Source: Aplectana chamaeleonis (lineage: Eukaryota; Nematoda; Chromadorea; Rhabditida; Cosmocercidae). Taken from it: a DNA stretch of 64,000 nt. A program made the position numbers and the translations under genes. The notes beneath the pieces were generated by a model that searched no databases, had not been told where the DNA came from, and worked only from the letters and a program-made list of their open reading frames with translations. The stretch covers positions 1 through 64,000 of the forward strand of contig JAPDOI010001873.1 of NCBI GenBank assembly GCA_029168955.1, read 5' to 3'. Position 1 is the first letter of the stretch, and each line of letters opens with the position of its first letter. Positions 1-11,639 of this stretch are shown here, piece by piece.

Positions 1-380
1 GGACCTTATTTCAGAGATGCAGGGTCGGGCGTGGCAATGGGATCGGTCTGATTGGAGGGTGCGCCCCCCCCATATAGGTCCCAAGATTTTGCCCGTTCCA
101 AAAATGTTTCTGTATAGGTGGGAAAGCGATATTTTCATTGAACTTCACCATCTCTGGACTCTGATCACCTGGGAAAATTTTTCTTGGTACCAAAGAAGTA
201 GGTCTCCAAATGCTGCACATGTTTGAAAAACCATTCTTGTACAGGTAAGAAAAACAACTTTTTCTGACCTTGACCACCTGCAGGCACGTTTTGGATCTCA
301 TACTGGAAAGAGTGAAGCATCATCTTCACACCACACTTTGAGAATCTGGCACGGTCCTCTTCGTTCCAGCACCATTATCC
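1..380. other. Unassigned left edge
   Basis: I see no supportable gene or repeat here. Short open frames exist on both strands but have no recognisable motif or splice context. Confidence 0.4.
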
Positions 381-383
381 TCA

Positions 384-560
384 AGCTGCTGGGGGGTGGT
401 CGTAATGTTTCCCAATCGCAGAAGGGGGCGGAGGAAGACGGGAGGCAGAAGCAGGTAATTGGATGGAAGCAAAGATAGCGTCTAATTACGCCTCGTTCCT
501 CCCCTGTTTCCTCCGCCTCTCTTTTGCGGTTAGGGGAACATTACGACCACCACCCAGCTT
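384..560. repeat. Small palindromic element
   Basis: The two ends are inverted copies: AGCTGCTGGGGGGTGGTCG near 384 pairs with CGACCACCACCCAGCTT near 543-560, and the inner arms (GGCGGAGGAAGACGGGAGG against CCTCCCC..CCTCCGCC) also match imperfectly. It looks like a short MITE or foldback lying just upstream of the LINE. No target duplication was identified. Confidence 0.55.
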
Positions 561-683
561 CTGTCTGTCTAAGAGAATTCCTGATTGCCTTAAAACTCTT
601 ATTTCACACATCATTGATACCCAGTGTGGTGCTGGTATATTGATGAAAAATCAAAGAGCTCCAAGATAAGGTGTCAGTTTTAA

Positions 684-1228
684 GTGCTGAGAATCCCAGA
701 GCCTAAAGGTAGCGCGTTAGCTGAAGCTGAGAGAGAAAACTGTCTTGTCCGTTATCGCAGCCTAGTCTTCCTTCTTCTGTTCAGCATGTTGATAGGAAAG
801 TGTTTGTGCCATGTGGTGAGGAAGGAGCGACTCCGCTCCGTTGTTGTGCTCAACACATTCCGGAGTTGGATTCACTTTCCGTTAACAATAGGCTTGCATA
901 TGACTACGACCATATTATGAACATCCTTGCTTATCTGAATGTTGAATGTAGGCCGACCGCTGTTTATCGCTTAGGTCGTCCAAACCATCCCGGAACAGAA
1001 GACCGCTGAAGAAGTTGTATTGCCTTGCTCGATTTCTCCAACAACAGTGTATCAATAGAGCATTTCGCCTACGCTCCTTTTCCGGCCAGAGTTTTTCTGC
1101 GGGAGTCTCTGGCTGAGGAGGAAGTAAGGCGCAGGCGGGACGCTAGGTTGTCTCCGCGCTCTGGGCACAGCCATCAGTTACGCGTTCGCGTGCTGAGATG
1201 GGTTCTGGAAATTCCAACCTCGACATGA
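684..1228 (+). pseudogene. LINE ORF1-like remnant
   Basis: Overlapping frames give short stretches such as LAYLNVECRPTAVYRLGRP (about 930-987) and VFLRESLAEEEVRRRRDARL (about 1090-1150). The second has the basic, Arg/Glu-rich character seen near the end of ORF1-like segments in CR1-type LINEs, where nucleic-acid binding is expected. The frame changes at least twice, so no intact protein can be made. The position directly upstream of the endonuclease supports the call. Identification is by motif recall only; a profile search could place it elsewhere. Confidence 0.55.
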
Positions 1229-1379
1229 CTCCGAGCTACCTCTGACACTCAAAGCATCTTATGAAGGTTACCTGTCTCTCGCAGTCAAAATCTTGATAAT
1301 CATAGATTTCCTCAGAGTATCCGATGTCTATACGCTAACACCAAGGTCTTTGCCAAGTAATTCGAGTCATGTCGATCAT

Positions 1380-2110
1380 GTTTTTAGTTCTCATTTTGAC
1401 ATTGTATGCATTCTCAGACACTTAGCTCAAAAAGCAACACCTGAATTCCTCTATGTTCAGTAACTGGATTAACGATTATGATGTTATTCGCTGCGATAGG
1501 CCCTCTGTTCAAGGCGGCGGTGTGGCAATCTTTGTGAGGAACATTTTTCCACATTCTCTTCTGTTTTCGGAATCAGTGAGAGATGGATATGAAATTCTTG
1601 CCCTGAATATTTATTGTAACGGGGATACTGTTCGTTTTGTGGTTGTCTGGGGTGCCTTCGTAATACATTAGCCAACTCGGAGCAGTTAATCAAAGCCGTT
1701 AGCTTGATTTAGTCACATCAGAGTACCGTATAATTATTGTAGGTGATTTCAATTTCCTGACATTTGCTGGCATAACCTCCAAGCTACTTCTACCTCGTCT
1801 ACAGCATTTGATAATATGCTCAAAGATCACGAAAAGTTAACACAGGTAATAAAGAGAATCCACCTGAAGGTCATCTACTCTTGACTTGCTGATTGCTTCT
1901 GATTCTGGTTTATGCTCCAATGTAACTGTACGCTCCCCAATCGGTTTGAGTGATCACAACAGTATAGTATTTCACATTCCAGGAGCTGGGTTTGACTACC
2001 CTATAGTCTACCGTCGACATTTCTCCAAATGTGACTTCGTAATCAGGCTTGCAATTATTTGTGCAATATCCGCTGGATCGATTCTTTCCGGAGCACCTCG
2101 AGACCATTGA
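1380..2110 (+). pseudogene. LINE APE endonuclease remnant
   Basis: The translation shows the middle and end of an apurinic-endonuclease-like domain: GGGVAIFVRN at about 1513-1542, a VGDFNFPDI-type strand at about 1738-1762 reached by changing frame, and LSDHNSIVF at about 1942-1968. The last carries the Ser-Asp-His catalytic signature of the family. This domain nicks target DNA to prime reverse transcription. Stops lie at about 1669 and 1711 and at least two frameshifts are present, so it is inactive. It belongs with the RT remnant at 3249-4850. Confidence 0.8.
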
Positions 2111-2616
2111 ATCAAAGATACGAATTTTTCGTTGAGATCTTACAACAAGCTTTAAAATAGGTAAGCGCCTTTTGTTCAGGTCCGAGCGAAACTTGGTAAT
2201 CTGCTCCGCATACCTAGAGAAAATGTTCGAGCACAAGGAATGCTTTATAATTACGCTAAATCCTCTTGGTTATTGGGCAGGGTATAGAGAGTATTCTCAA
2301 AAATTTCATAAAGAACTCGCCAAATTTAATAAGAGCTTTGAGAAAAAATAATCAGCTTTAACTCTGAATGATAAAAATGCTTTTATAGATAATGCGAATT
2401 CTAAACATACCAGAAAAAAGCTGGGATCGGATGCCCTCAGATACGAGGGCAGAGAATAGCTGTCACTGAAGCTGATAAGGCTGGATGTTTTAGCTAAAAC
2501 ATTTGCTAATGTATTTTTGCCAGACGATGGACATTTACCAGATTTTGATTATGAAGTAATTGCTCAATGAGATCTATTTCCTTGGTTCCAGCCAGACGAA
2601 ATCTATCAAGCGTTAA

Positions 2617-3244
2617 AAAGGCATCGTACACGATGAAAAACCATATTTGGGTTTTTGATGTTTTCGTGTTGTACTATCCCTATAGTGACTAACGGTAGCA
2701 AAACGCCCCCTCAAAAACGTCAACTTTTTTGAGAAAAACCCATTTTAGAAAGTTCATAGCAAATTTGAATTTCCGCAGCCGGCATCAACTTGGGATAGTT
2801 GCGCAGAGAATGCAAGGAACAGTTTTACGCTTCGTTCCCTTGGCGCAGCGCGTTGGAAGCAATTCACCGAGGATGCCGCTCAACTACGACTTCAACTGAA
2901 TGGGGAAAATGGGCTGCCCACCTGCTGCGTCCAGTGTTGCTGCCGGCTGCTTTCGATCGATGCCGAATTCGAAAGTGACTGGCGTGTGTATTGTATGCCG
3001 CGCCCTTACGACGCGTCAAGGCTCGCCCGCCGTCCAGCAACCCAGGAGCTTTGTTCCTTGTAACAACGGATCGGACCCCAAGGCCGGCCCCCCCAAACCC
3101 AGGAAGCCAATTTGAGGTAAGCGAATCTTCTCAAATTCAGAGACGGTTTTGTAACTCCAAACTTTTCTGAGTGACATTGTAATGGCCCACTAGTCCGAAT
3201 GAACGCATAAACCCAAATTCGGTTTTCATCGTCGGACGATGCCT
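2617..3244. mobile_element. TTAA-flanked MITE inside the LINE
   Basis: TTAA occurs at 2613-2616 and 3245-3248. The ends AAAGGCATCGTACACGATGA and TCATCGTCGGACGATGCCT are inverted copies, and the next bases (AACCATATTTGGGTTT / AAACCCAAATTCGGTT) continue the inverted repeat. Removing it rejoins LINE sequence before the reverse transcriptase. It encodes no transposase; the internal open frame at 2900-3115 has no family resemblance. Confidence 0.85.
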
Positions 3245-3248
3245 TTAA

Positions 3249-4850
3249 GAAAGTGGAAAAGATCGTTCTCGCTTACACCTGACACCTCATTCCAGCGGCC
3301 GTTCTATCCAGGGTACTGCGTCTTGCCATTGCAAATCCATCAGCGTACATTTTCAATCAGTCCATGATGTCTGGGGAAGTGCCATATCGATGGAAGGCAC
3401 TCATTCTAATAGCCCCTATTTTGAAAAACAACCATCTCATGACCCAGGAAACTATAGGTACTTGTAAGCATCACATCCCTTTTGTCTGTCGCCTCTTTTC
3501 GAGAAACCATTGAAAAAGCACATTGTTCATCACCTGGACGAAAACCGCATAATACCGATGTCGCAACATGGATTTGTGAATGGCAGATCTGTTGAAACTA
3601 ATCCTACTACAATGTGTTAATAGCTGGCCTCAAACACTCGATGAAAAAGGAGCGTGCGTTATAATTTATTTTGACTTCGCCAAGGCCTTCGATAGAGTGA
3701 GCCATCGAAAACTGATGTACAACATCACTAAGCTAAAAATTCCCACCGTGGTGGTCATCCGATGGATCGAAGCTTTATTTAACAGAGCGTACGTTCCAGG
3801 TGAAAATAAATTCATCATTTTCATCTATACAAAGGTTGATAAAGCAGGGGTACCCCAGGGTGGGGTCCTTTCACCGGTGTTATTTAATATCTTCATCGCC
3901 GACTTACCTGAGAGACTTTTGCATTATGCAATGTTGAGTGTAAACAGTATGCGGATGTGATCTCAAAATCTATACGTCAATCAAATCGTCACCTGATTAC
4001 GTTTAGAAATTCAAAATACAATTGATATAATTTCTCGGTGGGCTCCAAGAATGGCAATTACCGTTGGCTCCTCATAAAGCAAACTATTTGAGATTTGGGT
4101 AGGTCTGACGTGACTTTCAACTATATGTACTATAGATGCCAACATCATTGCTCTGAGTGGATCAGTAAGAGATTTGGGAAAATCCTTTATAACCTCCACA
4201 AATTGGACTTCAGCGGGTCACATTAAAGAGAGATTCAAAGCAAGGTGTTACTCTTCGCACTTATCATATGTTCAAGGTATTCTGCACGAATAGGATCGCC
4301 ACTCTTGAAAGCATACCAAAACATATATTCGACCTCTCATGGAGTGTGCAACCACTGTTTTTTTAATCCATGCAAAGAGGGATATTCTCAGAATTGAGAA
4401 ATGTCAGAACTAACTTCACGAGAAAGCTTTTAATTAAGAAAAATGGGCTTCTGTATACCAGAATACCAAGGTCCTATATAAGGAATAGTTATTTTAACTT
4501 TACCCACAGCTCGAGTCAAGAAGGAAAAGTTTTTGATGTATGCATGGTACTATAAACTTCCCAAACGATAAAGTTATAAAATGAGGTCTCACAGTTTTTC
4601 AGCCTTAGGCGAACAAGAACGAGAGGAGAGCAGTTCAAAAATGTAATACCTCGAGCTAAATCAAACTTCTTGCTGCATCGCTCATTTGCAATAAGAGCGG
4701 GGTTTCTATCTACAGCCGATTGGATGCAGAACCTTGCTCACATAAACACTTTATCACGTTTTTAAACGTTTTGCTGGAGCCCAAGAAGTTATCAGCGATT
4801 GAGGAAATTGCGACGTGATTGACAGGTATCGGAGAGAGCAGAAACTCAAA
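3249..4850 (+). pseudogene. LINE reverse transcriptase remnant
   Basis: The upstream part reads as FNQSMMSGEVPYRWK (about 3352-3396) and a HGFVNGRS-like block (about 3570). The best open stretch (3580-3960) carries FDFAKAFDRVSHRKL and the palm motif PQGGVLSPVLFNIFIADLP (about 3850-3908). The catalytic YADD box is expected at about 3943-3955. TATGCGGAT (Tyr-Ala-Asp) is there, but in a shifted frame with an extra base before the LKIYTSI-like continuation. The thumb-like C-terminal region (4370-4760) is also out of frame. The element is non-functional. Confidence 0.85.
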
Positions 4851-5005
4851 ATGTAGTTGCATTCACTTTATTCTTGTTACTTTGTATTGTATATAATCTA
4901 TATTTTCAAATCTCACTATCATTGTACTCATTGTACTCATGTTTCATGCGGCTGTCTTAAACGTCGTAATAAATCAAATCAAATCAATCAAATCAAATGC
5001 GGCTG

Positions 5006-5887
5006 TTTGCAACTACTTACAGGAATTCGACCACGATATGGGCATTAAATACGCGGCTGGGCTCTAAAGATATGGCTGGCTAATAGAGCAAATAGGTTGG
5101 AATTTAATACACACTTCTTTGCAGAATTTCAAGAAGATCTCGAAAACAACCTCCATCTAAAGCCGTTTAAAAGTTACCAACAAAAAACTGGTATTCCGTG
5201 AAATGGAAGTCTGCTTAGGGATCTGAAAAATATTTTTCTAGCCTAGAGACACTTTTTCGACGCAGAGTTTTGTTGCTTCCTCACAGATAAGTTTGATGGA
5301 TGTCTATCTTCGAAGCGCAATTAAGCAAGTTGATCGGAAAAAGTGGTAATCTAGTAGTTCGGAAACATTTCAACAAAAGTATGTATGGCTGCAAAGTCAC
5401 CCATGTACCTTTTCGAAAAAGGTTATTGGGATTTGAAAAGCCAGAGAATTCAAGACATTCCTAGCAAGTAAAAGGAAAATAGGATCAGAAATTGTTTATT
5501 TTTTCGCATTTATAGACATTTGAGGGAGCTTTCACCTTTTTACGTTTCAGAATCCTAAACAACCTACCCCTCTCGGACGGCTGTCTCCACCCCAACAACC
5601 GAGTGTTTATGGGGAGAGACGTTTTAACTTCGTTCAGGGTATGCGCTCCACAAATATAAAGGGTAGACTCGATTTCTGCGTCAAAACGTGGTTTTGCAAA
5701 ATAAGTATTTTCTTTCGAAGGGCTACCTCATTCAAATAGCCTTTTCTTGACAGATATAGCCCGAAACCACTCCAACCGCGTGATTCTCCCTCATCACAGT
5801 GTTTACCTCCTTGCTTCTATTGAGCGATGACTTTTTAAACTTTCGTATTCAAATGTAGGGCAAAACGTGGCTTCTTTTTGTTTGCTT
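5006..5887. other. Stretch without a recognised gene
   Basis: AT-rich sequence downstream of the LINE tail. Nothing coding or repeated was recognised with confidence. Confidence 0.35.
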
Positions 5888-5891
5888 TTAA

Positions 5892-6454
5892 AGGCAGTGG
5901 TCGCGATCGAATATGCTTGTCGTCTTTTTCTCTCTAAAGCCCTTTTTTGGGTCTCGAGTAATAGGACCTATAAGAAAAAATCGCGAAAAACCACTGTTTT
6001 AAACAGGCCATTTGAAACCTGAACTTTCTTGACTTTTGATGGTGGACGAGTGCCCACTCCACATCAATCGGCATCGTGACCTCTGATATGGGGTGCAAGA
6101 ATATCAGCTGGCCCGAAATTGAATTCTCAATCAGCCATGAAGCTTTGGATTTATGTGCACATCTAGTCAAAAACATTGACTGAAGTGATGCTTTCATTGT
6201 TCAACTGTTTTTATTCGTTAAATTTGCAATTATTTCGTCCTCTGAATGTCGATGATTTTGACTGCTCGGCATGAGACGGCGATCTTTTTCGTCATCGCTG
6301 TGCACGTGTGCATTTGAACTAGCTTCTTTGGGCCCTAGAGAACTCTAATTCTAGCCCGGTTTTCACCAACTCTACCTTCATAGTTTTTCAGCTGTTTTTG
6401 ATGTCTAAGATTTTTGTAGTTTTTTCTATAACGTTTTTCATCGTGACCACAGCC
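5892..6454. mobile_element. TTAA MITE, GGTCGCGAT subfamily
   Basis: TTAA flanks at 5888-5891 and 6455-6458. Ends read AGGCAGTGGTCGCGAT and ATCGTGACCACAGCCT (inverted). The body closely resembles the copy at 53712-54260, in the same orientation and including the CTTGTC...TTTCTCTCTAAA block after the left end. Non-coding. Confidence 0.85.
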
Positions 6455-6732
6455 TTTAAGTCGTTTCTATCCCACGTGTGTACCCTGAGAATTTCTTCTA
6501 AGTCAGAACAGCGCATTATTTTGAAACCCAACATCAAACTTTTTTTGATATTGAAACACTTCATCACTGGAAGTGCTGAAGTTATTTTCTACGTCGAATG
6601 AGGTTTGGGCTATGTGTGGGCTTATTACTCATCATCAGTTACGAACTGCGAATTCACATGATTTTACAAATTTCAATGAATTTGAAAAATTACGATTTAC
6701 GAAATTACAAAATTGAGTTACGCACAGCCTTT

Positions 6733-7739
6733 CTGCTGACACTCTCCTTTAATGATTTGTGTCTGATACGAATGAACATTGCAGCATCTTCTTGTACGAC
6801 GGCGGCGGGTATTTAAAGGCAGTGTGTTCACGATAAAAAAATGTGTTTCCAGTTTTCCACTAGGAATGGGTAGTGGAGAGGCACACTGTAACGTTGACTT
6901 CGAAAGAACGCATAAACGAGCCATTAAACGTCTCCAAAGAGCCGGAAGTTGCCACTTCGGAGCGCTAAGCAAACCTCAAAAGCGCATCACACGCCCGTTC
7001 ACCGACGTGAACAAATGAATGGACGCTCGAGATTGTGAGATGAGCGATGATTTTAATCATTAGCCCCGTTCTTCCCTTCATTTTCAGCTTCTCTCTTTAC
7101 TCTCAGGTCAGCTTCGCATAGATCGGCTGCAAGAAACGGAAATTACAAGTATCGGGACAATCTCGTCTGGCACCATGTTTCCCATAGCTCAATCTTTGAG
7201 GGACCATAACTCCGTTCCCAGAAGGTCTTGTACGATTTCAGTGACCTCATTGGAGTCAGCATGGGCCGTTTTCATGATAGGCGGAAAAACAGAAAAACGA
7301 TTTTCATCGTGAACACTGCCTTTAAGGCGGCCAGTCTCGCTGAGGGCAGTTGGCCGTTTGAGGCCAGTCCGAGAGAGATGACCTTATATAACTTTTCAGA
7401 CATTATTTTTGAACGCTGAGGGGATCATCCCCCATGGCCCATCGCGAGTGAAAGCCTCCTCGTTAGCGGGATCGTGGCGAGGATGATGTCGCTTGATGCT
7501 GATCGCGGCGAGGTTGGCCTCCTTGCTGCTGGCCGTGATAGGATCATATCCAACACCGGTAAAGAGGGTGACAGTCCGGAATTGTTTCTCCCTTTGCAGA
7601 ACAGGCTGTCGATAACGAGGATTGCACTCCAGCATACGTTGGCACGATATGCTGCCGTTAACCAGCAGCTCCTGTTCACAACTAGGGGGGTTGTATCCGC
7701 CGATGTCTGCCCTAGAGTACTAACTTATTGTGCCGACGT
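6733..7739 (+). mobile_element. Copy 1 of the TACGTCGGCACAATA-ended element
   Basis: The stretch from TGACACTCTCC (about 6736) to the end ATTGTGCCGACGTA (about 7726-7739) is collinear with 61868-62364. It includes the shared segments AGGCGGCCAGTCTC, GCAGTTGGCCGTTTGAGGCC and CGTTGGCACGATATGCTGCCG. The left terminal repeat seen in the 61-62 kb copy is missing here, so this copy is 5' truncated. A MITE (6817-7321) interrupts it. Open frames at 7396-7824 lie in the repeat and have no recognised product. Confidence 0.7.
6817..7321. mobile_element. TTAA MITE, GTTCACGAT subfamily
   Basis: TTAA flanks at 6813-6816 and 7322-7325. Ends read AGGCAGTGTGTTCACGAT and ATCGTGAACACTGCCT. The homologous repeat at about 61950-61965 reads GCGGGTATATAAGGCGGCC without this insertion. 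That is an empty-site comparison showing insertion at an ATAA/TTAA position. Non-coding. Confidence 0.9.
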
Positions 7740-8120
7740 ACTCACCCCTGACTGTTCTGAGATCTTGACTATGGTTGCGATCGTGTATTCTGCATTCAGT
7801 CGGCCAAGAGAAGAAAGGACGTAAACCATTAGCGATAATATCAGAATCAGACATGAGCTCATTTATATAAGCACTGCTCAATATCACATACGATTGCTTT
7901 CTGTCGACCAGCTCCTGCCTTGACTTCGTTCTGTTCTACATACGATCGCGCGCGGAAAAATCAACGCGTGCGGGAAGTTCCTGACCACGGGTCGTCAGTG
8001 TTGTCGTCTTTAGAGCTCACAGCGAATGTTCGCTGTTCTCGATGGGCTGCCTTCGTCGTCACCCTCTTTTGGTGACGATCTTCGTCTTCGCCTCTTCTGA
8101 GCGCTGCCACCAGCGCTCCA
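7740..8120. other. Stretch without a recognised gene
   Basis: No supportable gene, repeat or RNA was recognised. Confidence 0.3.
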
Positions 8121-8124
8121 GGTT

Positions 8125-8450
8125 ATTCACTACGGATTGAGTTGAGGGCGAGGTAGCCACTCCGCACTCCATCTGGCTTGTGGTCGATGCTGGATTGAGT
8201 TGGACGGCAAGTGCATCCACTCAGTACTCCTCTCCTTGTTGCCATTGCTGGTTTGAGTTGAGTGCGGGCACATCCACTCGCACTCCTCTCCTTGCCTATG
8301 GCCAATGCTGGATTGAGTTAGAGAGTGCGGAGTATCCACTCACCACTCCTCTCCTTACTTAAATGGCCACATGCTGGATTGAGTTGAGTGCGGGTATCCT
8401 ACTCCGCACTCCTCTCCTTGTGGCCAATGCTGGATTGAGTTAAGTGCTCA
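8125..8450. repeat. Minisatellite, about 70-bp unit, five copies
   Basis: The core TGCTGGATTGAGTT(G/A)AGTG followed by ATCC(T)ACTC...CACTCCTCTCCTT recurs at about 8131, 8188, 8247, 8309, 8371 and 8427. Unit length varies from 57 to 70 bp. Open frames crossing it on both strands are repeat artefacts. Confidence 0.85.
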
Positions 8451-8860
8451 AGGAAGGAGCTGATCGACAAAAGGCAATCGTAATTATTTTCAAGGTATTC
8501 GTATTCTGTATTTAATTTATTTTCGTAATTAATATAATAAATATTTTACGTCAACAACTTCGTTGTCTAGAAAAATATACAATTCTCTTCGTCGTAATTA
8601 ATTTGGTGTATTGAGTGTCTAATTGGATCGGTATGGTTTTACAAATCACCCGGTTTCACTGGTTATGAACTTTTATTTGTATGCTGGTTTTGCGTCGTTT
8701 CTGCAATAAAAGTTGTAATTCTTATGAGCTTAGAATCTATCATGATTGCTTATAGGATGAAATTTTTGTTTCTGAGTTCAGTAATGTTCAAGAATCCAGT
8801 TTAATGTTTTATAAGTTTTTCTGCAGGTTGAGATCAGTGAGCATGGTAGTATCACTTTAA

Positions 8861-9285
8861 AGGCATTATACACGCTCGTAAACGTGTTTGGGATAAGATT
8901 GCGAATCGAACCGTATGGCCTAAAACATAATGCCTACGCATTTTGAAGCGTCAAAAACGACCCAGAATGCCGTTACAGGAGTATCAGGTTTGGCCTCGCC
9001 CGTATTTTCACACCCCATGTATTTGACCTTTTCCTCCAACGCAGGGCTCCTGGGTCATCTTCACCGTCAGTGACGTGTGTGATTCACTTGTCAGGTCATC
9101 CACGAACAGCACCTGAGCGGTGAAGATGATCTAGCAACCTTTGCGTTGCAGGAAAAGAGCCAAACTACAGGGGGCGTGAAAAGAACGGGCGGGGGCCAAA
9201 ATGCGTAGGCATTATGTTGTAAAGCCGTACGGATACGATTCACGTTGTAATCCCAACCACGTTTACGAGCGTGTATGTGCTGCCT
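8861..9285. mobile_element. TTAA MITE, ATACACGCTCGTAAACG subfamily
   Basis: TTAA flanks at 8857-8860 and 9286-9289. Ends read AGGCATTATACACGCTCG and CGAGCGTGTATGTGCTGCCT. The inner arms (TAATGCCTACGCATTTTGAA / AAAATGCGTAGGCATTA) extend the inverted repeat, so the element is largely a foldback. Related copies lie at 11130-11616 and 40465-40598. Confidence 0.9.
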
Positions 9286-9289
9286 TTAA

Positions 9290-10485
9290 ACCACGGATGG
9301 GGAAAAAATGCTGGACCTTATTATCATACGCACTATACATGAGTAGAATAGGGTTTCAATCGCACTGGCGCAAACACAGCAATCATAAAGTGGAACCTCC
9401 ATAGCTTCATTGGCCGTTACCATGACAACAGGCGGCGCCAGCAAGGTGTGGGATAACCCTTACCGACTCTGCAATTTTATTCTTTGAATTCTGCGCAATT
9501 ATTTACTAATGCTGCTAATAAACTTCATTATCATCTCAGCTACTTTAATTCGTTAGCAGTTTTTTCACCGCGTTTTTACCCTTTTTGGAATTTTTTCGCT
9601 ATCTGCAGTAACTAAGGCAAACATAACGGGATGGTTTGAGATGATTTCTTTTTATGCTTTTTATGAATTTTTTGAAAAATTTTTCAACAAATATTCGGAT
9701 AAATTTGCCAGGGGCATTCACCCGAAGCGAATAGAATACACAGATTTTCGGATTAAATCATCATTTTTTAAAATAAGTGGAGAGGTCTCATTTAAATTTA
9801 TTCAGGATTATTGAAGAATTCCTATACGAAATACAATTGTATATTTTAGAAAGGCTTTGTTCGAGCCTATCAGATCAACCGGGAGTTTTAGGGAGGTCTC
9901 AATTTATAATATATGTATGTATGTAGCATTCTGTTCATTCATTCATTCATTCAGTGACTTTATTTTGGGAAATAAAGAAACATACATATACAGGCCTTTA
10001 TAAAACGGCAGAAATTCACATGGTTCCTTCGCGTGAGATGGTGCCGGAGCGGAGGTTAGAGCCAGTGAGAGAGCGGAGGGCAAGACGGAGGCCCAGGCGT
10101 CGCGCGCCCCGCTCGCGCCTCGAGAATGATGTGAATTACGACGCTTTATAGAGGAGTACACGTATGTGAATGAGATTCTTGGTAAACTAAAAAGATGGCA
10201 TAACAATGGCAGAAGTAAGAATGGGACAAAATATGAACCTTTTGCCAGATAATTTTTTTACAAAATCAGAATCGTCGTCTTGTCTCAAGAGACTCGAAGC
10301 CACCGCTTCTGGGCACAAAGAATCAGTAAGATACCCTTTTGATCAGAGTGGACGCTCACTCGTCCACTTATAGTGACTTGAGATCGTACTTGGATAGTCT
10401 ACTTCGAAAGATCGAAAAGTTTCCGGATTCAGCGATTTCTGCAGGCAAATTGTTCCAAGTTCTGAGAACCCTGAACGCCAAGTAA
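9290..10485. other. Gene-free stretch with short simple repeats
   Basis: AT-rich non-coding sequence with a short TATG run (about 9909-9923) and ATTC repeats (about 9934-9952). I see no gene. Confidence 0.4.
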
Positions 10486-10810
10486 TTCAGTGTGTTTAAT
10501 CTCTTCTGTGCCTTACAGGTTGTTAGGGTGAAAATATTGATTGATGCCGACGTTTCTGATGATCACGTCAGTTTTCAAGGCCCCATTTCCCACCAACTTC
10601 TTCGTGTCCCTCGCTTCTTCGTGGCCTGCAATGCGAATTGCATTCGTAGCCAGGATTTCATTCTGGCCACGAAGAAGCAGGGAGCGCACAGTTGGTGACA
10701 TGCTAATAGGGCCTTGAAAACGACGGGATCGTCGAAACTTTATCGATCAATAATTATTCCCACCCTAATACAACCTGTAAGGCACAGAAGAGACTTCTAA
10801 ACACACTGAA
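10486..10810. repeat. Near-perfect 325-bp foldback element
   Basis: TTCAGTGTGTTTAATCTCTT at the left end pairs with the right end ...AAACACACTGAA. The arms match through CTGTGCCTTACAGGTTGT / ACAACCTGTAAGGCACAG and TTTTCAAGGCCC / GGGCCTTGAAAA. The centre is itself a small hairpin (AATGCGAATTGCATT at about 10630). There is no coding capacity. It is the size of a MITE; no target duplication was assigned. Confidence 0.85.
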
Positions 10811-11129
10811 GCAATGCCAAGATTCCCAAGTACATCGAACTTGGGAACTAAAGCAACGAGCGAATTCAATATGCTGCCTTCAGAGGTGAATTTCCTGTTC
10901 AAGTTGGAATCCATGTTTGCGAGAACGGACATGGTGGCGAACAAACACAAAAGAAGGTTGTCAAAGGGAGTGTCGCAAAAACCATGCACGATCTTATAGC
11001 ACAGATGCAAATCATTCGAAAAGTTGGGCTTCGCAGTAAAGTTTGAAGATCTGGCTTTTTGCTGAAAAGTGTGAAAATCGTTTCAGTGAATACCCAAAAT
11101 GAAGGGCTCCGCTCCGTGGAAAAGGTTAA

Positions 11130-11616
11130 AGGCAGCATACGCGCTCGTAAACGTGGTTGGGGATAACAATGTGGATCGAGCCGTATGAGCTTACAACATA
11201 AGGCCTACGCATTTTGAAGTGTCAAAAATGACCCACAACGCCGCTACGCGAGTTGTAGTTGGCTCCGCCCTGTATTTTCATGCCCTCAGATTGTATTTGC
11301 CATTTTTCCTCCAACGCGAAGTTTAGTTGGGCCATGACTCGCCGTCAGTATGACGTGTGTGGTTCACTTGTTAGGCAATCATGCCAGCAGTACCGACGGT
11401 GAATATGACTCAGCAACCTTGCGTTGCAGGGAAAAGGGCAAAACATACAAAGGGCGTGAAAATACAGTTATGGCACGGGGCAGCTTCTGCTCATCCATAA
11501 CGGCGTTGTGGGTCATTTTTGACACTTCAAAATGCAGTAGGCGTTATGATCTGGGTCATGCCATTCCTATTTCCGTAGTTATCCTTCAATCACGTTTACG
11601 AGCGTGTATGCTGCCT
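11130..11616. mobile_element. TTAA MITE, ATACACGCTCGTAAACG subfamily
   Basis: The left flank TTAA is at 11126-11129; the right flank is a decayed TTAG at 11617-11620. Ends read AGGCAGCATACGCGCTCG and CGAGCGTGTATGCTGCCT. The internal arms match 8861-9285 (CTACGCATTTTGAAGTGTCAAAAA). The 11350-11709 open frame overlaps it and is not supported. Confidence 0.85.
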
Positions 11617-11639
11617 TTAGGCAACTTTTTGCGTGCCGA

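Larger units (their letters stand above)
684..5003 (+). mobile_element. Degenerate CR1/Jockey-like LINE
   Basis: The order is ORF1-like remnant, APE-type endonuclease, reverse transcriptase, C-terminal thumb-like region, then a tail of AATCA/AAATC repeats at 4967-5000. This is the usual order of CR1/Jockey-group non-LTR retrotransposons. Stops and frameshifts interrupt every domain, so the copy is dead. A TTAA-flanked MITE (2617-3244) splits it between endonuclease and RT. Clade assignment rests on motif style (PQGGVLSPVLFN, AFDRVSHRKL, VGDFNFPDI) and was not tested by a tree. Confidence 0.85.
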
